A DNA stretch of 64,000 nucleotides from Ascaris suum (Eukaryota; Nematoda; Chromadorea; Rhabditida; Ascarididae), in assembly GCA_013433145.1 (NCBI GenBank), contig CM024175.1:2588516-2652515 (forward strand), read 5' to 3'. Positions 53,201-62,180 of the stretch are shown here, in pieces; the first letter of the stretch is position 1; each line of letters starts with the position of its first letter. A model generated the notes under the pieces. The model saw only the letters and a list, made by a program, of their open reading frames with translations. It was not told the origin of the DNA and did not search any database. A program made the position numbers and the translations under genes.

Positions 53201-56200
53201 GAAGTAAAGAGCCATTACTGGAGCGACAGCAAATGTGTGTTGCATTAGATATGTTCAGATAAAGAGGTCAATACGAGGTTCATCGAAAACCGTTTAAAGC
53301 AAATGCGTAGTACGGCAAAATGGTGGAGTTACGTCCCATCAGACCAAAACCCGAGCGATATCGCCACAAAAGGTGTCGCTCCTGATAAGCTTAAGGAGAA
53401 TTCGTTGTGGTGGCATGGCCCATCATGGCTCAGACAGTCGGAAGAGAATTGGCCGAAAAGGGAGCTTTCGAATCTGCAACAATGTGTGATCGATGAAGAC
53501 ATCTTTGAAAAGTGCAAAGTGAGGAGAGATCTTGGCAAGCAGCCTACAGCAACCGTTATGGCGCTTGAGGTTGATACGGAAGTGGAAAGCGACTGTGCCA
53601 CAAATCACCGTGTTATCGAGATAAACAAGTATAGCACTTGGAGGAAATTGAAGGGAATTACGGCCGTCGTATTAAGGTTCGTACGGAACCTAAAGGACCG
53701 AGAAAGAAAGGCAGTAGGAGCAGAAGACCAAATAGAAGCGGAAAAACTTCTCATCAGACAGGCTCAAGAAGAAACATCACGAAAGCAGAGATTATGCGTT
53801 GGGAACTTTTTCGAGACGACGATAATCTTTGGAGATGCGGAGGACGTCTTCCTATTCAGACCTCCCACGAGACACGAAATTCCCGATTTTTCTACAAACA
53901 CCCCATCACCGAGATGATTATTATTTATCAACACGAAATCTTAATGCATTCAGGACCGGCCCACACTTTAAACCAACTGCGATCAAAATACTGGATACCT
54001 AAAGGAAGAGAAACGGTAAAAAAGGTCATCAAAAAAAGGTGCATGAAATGTCGTAGATGGCTCACACATCCATTCAAGCTTCCAAAAATGCCGGACTTAC
54101 CATCATACCGCACAGTTGTAACTCGAGCCTTCGAAAATGTAGGAGTGGATTATTTTGGTCCGTTCAACGTGAAAGCTCCTTTAGGCAATGAAAGTAAACT
54201 CCAAAAAAATTGGGTAGCGTTGTTTACATGTCTTACGACGCGCGCTGTCCACTTGGAAGTGGCAAATGACTTGTCAGCATCTTCATTTCTCAACTGCTTT
54301 CGGAGATATGTGGGTCGAAGAGGAAAACCTAAGCTTATGTTTAGCGATAACGGGAGCAATTTTACTCTAGCAGCAGAAGTCCTAAGGCAAATCGGCAAAA
54401 CAGACGACATCAAGTGGAACTTCATAACACCATTCGCCCCGTGGCAAGGAGGAGTATACGAAAGGATGATAGGTCTAACTAAAAGCTTTAAACGAAGTCA
54501 GTGAAGAAAACAGTTGAGCGAAGAAGAATTTCGAACACTTATCATAGAAGTGGAAGGAGTAGTCAACAGTAGACCGCTCACTTATGTGCATGAAACATCA
54601 GTTGATGTTATCTGACCGATCGATTTTTTGATACCAGCTGCAGAGTTGATCCTGACTGTAAGCGAAGATGGAGAAAAGGACGATCCAAGTTATCTCCCAA
54701 AGGTGGTGATGTCTCGAGAAAGAATGTTATTGAGATGGAAAGCAACACTTGGGACACTCGATTGCTTCTGGAATTACTGGCGGTCAGAATATCTGACATC
54801 GCTGCGAGAGCGAACACAACGAAATCATCGAGCCGTTAGAGGATCAATAAGTCGAGAGCCGCAAATAAACGAGGTGGTTATTATAGAAGAAGAAGGAACC
54901 CCAAAGCCATGTGGAAATTAGGTCGAATAGTGGAAATAAAAGGGGGAGAAGGTCGATCCATACGCACAGCGAGAGTAAAATTGGGGAACGGAAATGAATG
55001 GACCAGACCCATAAGTCAGTTGTATCCGCTCGAGATAGATAGTAACGAAGCACCAATATAAAAAGGATATTTTCGCTGCGGTCGGAATGTCGCGAAGACA
55101 CGCGAGTAAAGTTATACAGCTGCTAGAGACATGAGAATTGAAATATGTCTCAAACCAGCAACTCGCGATATTGTCCACTTGACCTCTCGCCGCAGCGACT
55201 ATATCGTTTCACTTAAGTAGCGGTGCGGTTCGTGTGCAGACGCAAACGTCTTTTGCGTTGTCAGTCTTCCTTTTTCATTTTTCATGTTTTATTGTTGAGC
55301 TTCCTTCCTCAATTTGCTTTCATTGTTAATTCTCGATAGCAATGACTCTTGCTGATCTCTTCATTATGTATCTGCATCTCGTCAGTTGATGTTTCAATAA
55401 AAAGCCACCTCGTCTATATCAGATCACGTCTTATGATGTTGTCGTATTCGTTTATCAGTTTCGTCGTGTCTTGATGTTGTCGAGAGTATATTAAAAAGGT
55501 TTAATTACCCAAGTTTGAGGTGTCGGGCGATCGCAGAGTTGAGAAGTGTTCCCCGAACCTAGTGAACAGACTTGGGGCGAGCCAACCAGGAGGTTGGTGC
55601 AGATTCATTTGGCAAAAGGAAGGGCGCAAGTGGACGAGCCCTCTTCAATTCAGGCCAGTTTACCTTTATATCACGTTGATCGCTGAAGATCTCGAACGGT
55701 TTCGAGTCCAGTAGAGAAGTGACAAGCATAGCGGCAGAATTGTCGACGGCGCAAGAAAAACAGTCTGCGGTAGAAAACTCTGAATCCGCACGCATTAGGC
55801 AGTGACGATTTTCAGTCTTCAGATAACTTGGTGGTCGGCGTAAGCGCAATCGTCCGTCACCTTGTTTCGCGTGAAATAAGTGTATCGAACTTCGCATTTT
55901 TGGCACTGCCGCAATTGTTATAAGAATTACGTTTACAAAGCTGCCTTATTGCGCCCACAGTGTGTATCCTATCATCCACGTTGTATAACCTGCCCCCCAA
56001 GTTCTCGCCAAGTTTCGGACAATTTTCTTTGTTGTGCTTGCGGTTTTCATATTGCTGTTGTTTCGACAGGCCTGCATTGTTTATAAGTTTTATTCCACGT
56101 GCACCGTGATTCTTAACGCTGTTATCCTTCATTCTAATAAACCGGCGTTCTAACTGTTTTCTTTTCTGTCGTCAATATACGAACCGCAACATCGTTTTCT

Positions 56201-59200
56201 CCACGACAATTATGTAGGCGTGCAAGCTGTTGAATTGACATTTCACAAGTCGCTACTGACATTAAGAATGCCATCGAAGGCGAATTTTGTTGCGTTCAAA
56301 ATCGTTTTCACAAGGTTCTCGTTGAGGAAAGCGCCATGGAAGAACGATATTGAAACTGTTAGGAAAACGATATCTTTTCGGCATTACCATCATTTAAATA
56401 AAGCATGTGCAGAAAGGTGCCAGGAGAAATGGCGGGATCTCCGCTTCTGGGTCACACCGATTTGATCAGCGGATTTCAGAAATGGTCAACGAAGACGGAA
56501 CGGCGCCGAATACCCCCTCCATAGTCGTTTGCGTCGCTGATTTCTTACCAGCAGGGAAAATTTAAATAGCTGCGGAATTAAAATCTGTCAAATTGCTTTC
56601 CTAGACCGTAGCTGTCCACGTTATGTTCAAGGCACAGAAAATGTGAAATTTTCGGAGCGCCACAAGATAAGAAATAAACTCCCGCCAATTTGTGAAACGG
56701 CCGAATATATTCGTTCGGACTATGCCTCTTTTCTATTTTTCATGTGGTTATACGGCAATTTCACCAACTTCTGTCTATTTTGTACCAGGAATAAACACAT
56801 CCACAGAACATAAATATCGAAACCAAATCAAAGCTGTTGTGAAGAAAAAAAATTGGTTTCGAAATGTTTGGCGCCAACTGCAATTTTATTATTTAATTTG
56901 CACCGGCACAAAGCTTCGCTTGCTGTATAAAAATGGGATAGCAAACGAAAGGTGGAGGAAGTTTTTGGCGAGCTATACTTGGTCCCTTAGGGTCCCTCAA
57001 TGCAGGGAGTGAGCGACTTTGCTGTTTTTCGCATCACGGTGACGTGAACTGCAGAGGTCGAAAATGCTCCAGCAGTCGAGCAGTGTGGATCTCCTCAGCA
57101 CATACAATGTCAAATCGGCCGATGTGCTCCCCACTGCTCTATTTTAATGTTACAGTGTTTTAATGGTTCAGTTCCTACTGGTCCGATCAATTTAAAAAAT
57201 TAAATGGCCATTTGATGGAAGGCTAACTTGTTCACGTTGAACTCGTTGTTGTATTCATATTCCGGAGCAGCTGCCAACAGATTGCTAATATGGCCTTCCA
57301 CGTCCTCAAGTGACCATAAAAATTTTGAGGTATTTGTGGCATTGTATGCCACACCGTTTATGGACATTCTCGTCCGACCATCCACTTGAAGATCGAGTTG
57401 GTCTTTTGCAATGGCCATCGTGATTTCTCGTTGCTGCAAAAATTGACGTTCGTCGAGTTTTCGTCGTCTTCGATAGATTTTAATGAATCGTCGCAAGCTT
57501 AAAAACTATCAGCAAGAGCGAAATGATAACTCGGCGACAAAAGCGCGAAGAAATTCAATGCAGAAACGTCATGGACCCATAGTTGACATGAACGTCGGCA
57601 CCAATCATAGAGAAAAAACCAAATAAGAGAAACTGTTTCATAATGATGACCGAATGAAACCAATTGAGACAGTTCCGCTACTAACAAGAAGCGCGCAGTT
57701 CAGCGGTACATCATTAAACAGCCCGTCAAAGGGCTCCAATCCAAGTTGGAGCTCTTTGTTCTTGGTTTTCTGCAACGGAAGGTTGCGCGACCATGTGCTA
57801 TTCGGTAGTGTATAGCGAGCATGCCTGCAGCGGAAGACTGGAAGGTAGAAAAACGCGCATAGCTCAGGAAGACAGATTTTCTCCTGACGATTTTCTGCCG
57901 AAAGCATAGGGATTTTCGTCCTGTCATCGAGGGCTTAGTCCTTCTGCGCCATAACTCCCACCTGGATGTGGGTGAATACGGGATGTAAAACTGCAAAAAC
58001 AGGTTCATAAAGAAAAATTTATCTCAATCATTGCTGGGAATTTTGCGGCAGCAGGTAGAGCAGCGCCCACACTTCCAACTTCCATCTTCGCCTCACCCAG
58101 CCGCTTTGGAAATGAGCTCGCGTACAGTTTTTCCAGCCCAAGATTTTGAAGTTGCTGAAGGCTGCTATCCCATCATCAGCTTTCCAATTGGAAACAATAA
58201 TTTTGCTGCCACGCATCAAGAGATGTTCAACTATGTCAAGAATTCTATAGAGGAAGCGAAACAGCGCGACAAATGATTTTAACGCGTGCTAGTAAATAGA
58301 AATGAATGAAGGATATATTAAGAAGTTACCCAAGTGTTAATCGTTTCGAGACCAAGTTCTGTGATGTCGAAGATCACCGATGCATATACTGAATGGGCAG
58401 AGATGTTGCATTTCGACAAAGAGGCTGTCGTACTCGTTGTTTCTGTCGTTTCCGCTGTCGTAGCCACTAGTGATGTGGTGGTCATTGCTGACGACTCTGA
58501 GATTTGAGTTGTCACCATTTGTTCCGTACTTGTTGTCGAGAACGAGCTCGATGAGATCCCTGATGAGGCAGTTGTTTGTTCACTTGTTGCAGGAAGCCTT
58601 GACACCGTTGTTGTCAGAAGCGATGCAGAAGTTTTTGTCCATGTTGAGCTTGTCTTTGGCGCCCACTGGCTCAGACTAAAAACAACAAGGCGTTTTGTAG
58701 AACTGTTGTTTGCGATTAATCTCCTCAACTTTAGAAATCTGCCTGATGTTGTTGTTGGACGCGCATGACGATTCAGAGGCACCGGAAAATCTCGTGTGCT
58801 TCACAAGCGCCAATTTGCAAACTAACCTTACGTAAGGGTTCAAGTGAGCGGGCGCAGCGAACTGCAGTTTCGGTTTCTCGATAGCTCGCAGTATTTTATC
58901 TGCATGCAGCCTAGCTGGATGTACAGCTGCACACTTTTTCTCGCATATCTTCTCAAGGAATGGACATTTCCGTTCAAAGAACGCTTAATTTTGAATAACC
59001 TAAGCGCGACCGTTCTTCGCACCAGCCCGTTCTCATGAAACCGCATATGTCGCGAAGACACGCGAGTGAGTTATACAGCTGCTACAGACATGAAAATTGA
59101 AATGCGTCTTAAGCCAGCAACTTACGAAACTGTCCGTTTGACCGCTTGCCGCAGCGACTATATCCTTCCACTTAAGTAGCCGTGCGGTTCGTCTGCGGAC

Positions 59201-62094
59201 GCAAATGTCTTGAACGTTGTCAGCTTTTTTCATTTTGCTTGTTTTATTATTGAGTTTCCTTTCTCAACTTGCTTTCGTTGTTGGTTCTCGACAGCACTGA
59301 CTCCTGGTGAACCCTTTATTATATATCAGCATCTCGTTAGTTAATGTTTCAATAAAAAGCCACCTCGGCTATCTTAGATCACATCTTTTGATGTTTTTGC
59401 ACCCGTCTTTCAGTTACGTCAGGTTTTAGTGTATATTAAAGCTTTACCCAAGTTTGAGGTATCGGGCGATCGCAGAGTTGAAGAGTGTTGCCCGAAACTT
59501 GTGAACAGACTCGGGACGAGCCAACCAGGAGGTGGTGCAGATTCGTTTGAAAAAAGAAGGGGCGCACGTGGACGAGCCGTCTTCAATTCAGGCCAGTTTA
59601 CCTTTATATCACGTTGACCGCTGAAGATCTCGAGCAGTTTCGAGTCCAGCAGAGAAGTGACAAGCACAACGAAAGAATTGTCGACCGCACAAGAAAAGCA
59701 ATTTCCCGTAGAAAGCTCTGAATCCGCACGCGTTAGGCAGTGGTGGTTTCTCAGCCTTCAGATAACCTGGTGGTCGGCATAAGCGCAATCGTCCGCCACC
59801 ATGTTTCGCGTAAAGTAAGTGTATTGGAGTTCGCATTTTTAAACACTGCCGCAATCGCTACAGGAACTGCGTTTATAAAGCTGCTTTATTGCGCCGACTG
59901 TGGTGTATCCTATCATTCGTGTCATATAACCTGCTCCCAAATTCTCGTCGTTTTTCGCATAATTTACTTTCTTTTACTTGCTCTTTTCATATTGTCGTTG
60001 TTTCGACATGCCTGCGTTGCTTCTGTGTTTTATTCCACGTGCATCGTGATTCTTAACTCTGTTATCCTTCACTCTAATAAACCAGCGATCTTGCTGTTTT
60101 TTCCCTGCCGTCAACATAGAACCCGCAACATCTTTTTGTTCACGGCAGCATAGTAATGTGACAGTTTTGAGGAGCATGAAGATAGGATGGTGGTGTTGTC
60201 CTGAAAAGCTGCACACGTTCTCTATTAAAGAGCGACGCGTGATTACAAACAGTCACGGCTGTTGCACTTGTACCTCTCTGTTCCGAGCGAATTATTTGTT
60301 GCGAGCTTTCGTGTACTTCCTCCGCAAATGCATACTACGATAGTACGGTAATTTGTGCAAATGAATGTGTATGTGTCTATTTCTACTGCGTCTGCATGCT
60401 TCTCTTTCTTGCAGTTTTCACAAAGAAACAAATGAAGGAGTAACCGCGAAAATTGCCCGATATAATTTCAACATTGCATTAGTTACTGCACAATATTCTA
60501 CTTTTTTATTCCAAAAGTTGAAGACGTCACAGGAATATAAAGTATGAAAGATTTTCGTGCATTATGGAGCATATATGAAGGTAATAGGATCATCCATGAT
60601 CAGAAGACACTTTTTCTTTTTCTAGAGGCATTTTGTGGAACTGTCCGGCCAAATGGCCGCAATATGGAAATGTCAATATTGCCACACCGTTGCCCGCTTT
60701 TCCACTTTAAACAGCATTCCGTTTCTTTCTTGGTCCAGAGGATGCCGTATATAATCGGCTTTTATATAGTAAATGCAATTGTTACCATTGGAGGCGATGC
60801 TGACGCCACTGTTGGTCTTAGCTCCTGATACTCGATGAATGAAGCATCGTTTGATGAGACAGGTAAATTTCATAGCAATATCATTATTCACACCGTTTCA
60901 TGTCCACGCCCACAGGGACTACTATACTATAGACGTTCCGTACATGAGCTTCTCAGTTACTTTTGCCGCAATATGTCAACGCATAGATTATCGTAAGAGC
61001 GACTGAAGGATACGTTTCTTATCCAAACCTTTTCATCGTTAAAAAATTAACCAAAATGATTGAACTTACAACATGCAAACTTTGTTGTGCAGCCACGAGA
61101 TGATCGGCGCGGTGGTGTTATCTATTATTTCCACATTACTTTCATCGCCTGTCACGCTCGCTGCTTGCTCCATGAGTGTTTCACTGCTAGCGATGATCAG
61201 AATGTGATGACCTGACTGTCGGATCGAAGTGGCAATATTTATAGCGTCATTGATATCGGTGATGCTGAAGTTTCAATAAAATTTCCCGTCATGAGTGAGA
61301 AATTTCACATGATTCCAAATTTTGTCATCTGGGAGAAAAGCGTGGACGATAGCCAAAGCAGGAACAAGCGACGTCTATAATGTGCACACGACAGAAACTC
61401 CACGAACTACTTAAAGTGCTTTCTGCAGTAAGGTGCGGAGTAATCTGCTACGTTACTGGAAGCCAGAAATGCAATGTTCACTCACCTTTTATTGCAGCTT
61501 CTTCTATTACATTCTGCTTGAGTGCAGATAGTCGATAAAGTTACTTGCGAATAGCAAACGCGACACTAAATGATATAATTTTTCGAATTTATGTCTGCTA
61601 ACGAGACCAGCCGTTTCGTTTTACTCGACTCAGAAGGGAGCATAAACGCCTGCACTCTTACTTCAGAGGTCGAATTACCTCGAATACCTTCGTCAACTTT
61701 TTGGTCTTACTCAGCAGTAATCTGAACTTTTCACTACACGCAAAAGTGGTACCGCTGAAGTCGGGAATGCTCTGTTGGTCATAAAAACTTTCAAAGTGCT
61801 TTTCGAATGACTCACTCGCTGGCTGCATAGATGACTATAATGGCAATTGAATCCGCTGGGCTGTCACTGCCAAAGCTTTCCGAATATTGTAGCAATGCCC
61901 TGAAAGTGCTTCCTTCAGTATACGTTGCGAGAACAGTTCAGTATTATGTGTTTGCATCCTGGCCTACAGTTGTATGTGCTTCCATAGCTGGTGCTTATGG
62001 AAACGAGTGAAGTGATGGAATATTTCTTCAATAACATATATATATATATACATATATATATATACAATAACATATATATATATATATATACAAC

Positions 62095-62180
<86 letters not shown>

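Larger units (their letters stand above)
48584..56213 (+). mobile_element. Complete BEL/Pao LTR retrotransposon with 5-bp target duplication
   Basis: The element proper spans 48589-56208 (7620 bp): two 1121-bp LTRs and 5378 bp of internal DNA, flanked by ATTAT at 48584-48588 and 56209-56213. The internal order is gag (DUF1759-type, zinc knuckles), aspartic protease (DUF1758-type), a BEL-type linker, reverse transcriptase, RNase H, integrase, and a DUF5641-type C-terminus, which defines BEL/Pao rather than gypsy or copia. The first 775 codons are intact; everything from reverse transcriptase on is interrupted by frame changes and stops. It lies in the M2 exon 2-3 intron, opposite in sense to that gene. 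Confidence 0.96.
47744..58675 (-). pseudogene. vWA-like domain M2, donor lost and intron invaded by BEL/Pao
   Basis: Exon 1 58675-58330 carries a Thr/Ser spacer and [20 protein letters not shown]. Exon 2 57433-57200 has [20 protein letters not shown] and [18 protein letters not shown], running straight into a TAA (57202-57200). Its paralogues splice out at AT|GT at exactly this codon; here the homologous bases are AT|TT, so the donor is missing and translation would stop. Exons 3 (48338-48255, [16 protein letters not shown] then [11 protein letters not shown]) and 4 (47938-47744, [19 protein letters not shown]) are intact but lie across a 7.6-kb retrotransposon. Either the protein is truncated after exon 2, or a non-canonical or skipped splice rescues it. 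The chance that exons 3-4 belong to another transcript cannot be excluded. Confidence 0.6.

Noticed and set aside
58031..58276. 81-codon plus-strand open frame
   Set aside because: Lies in an intron of the minus-strand gene, without splice or family support.
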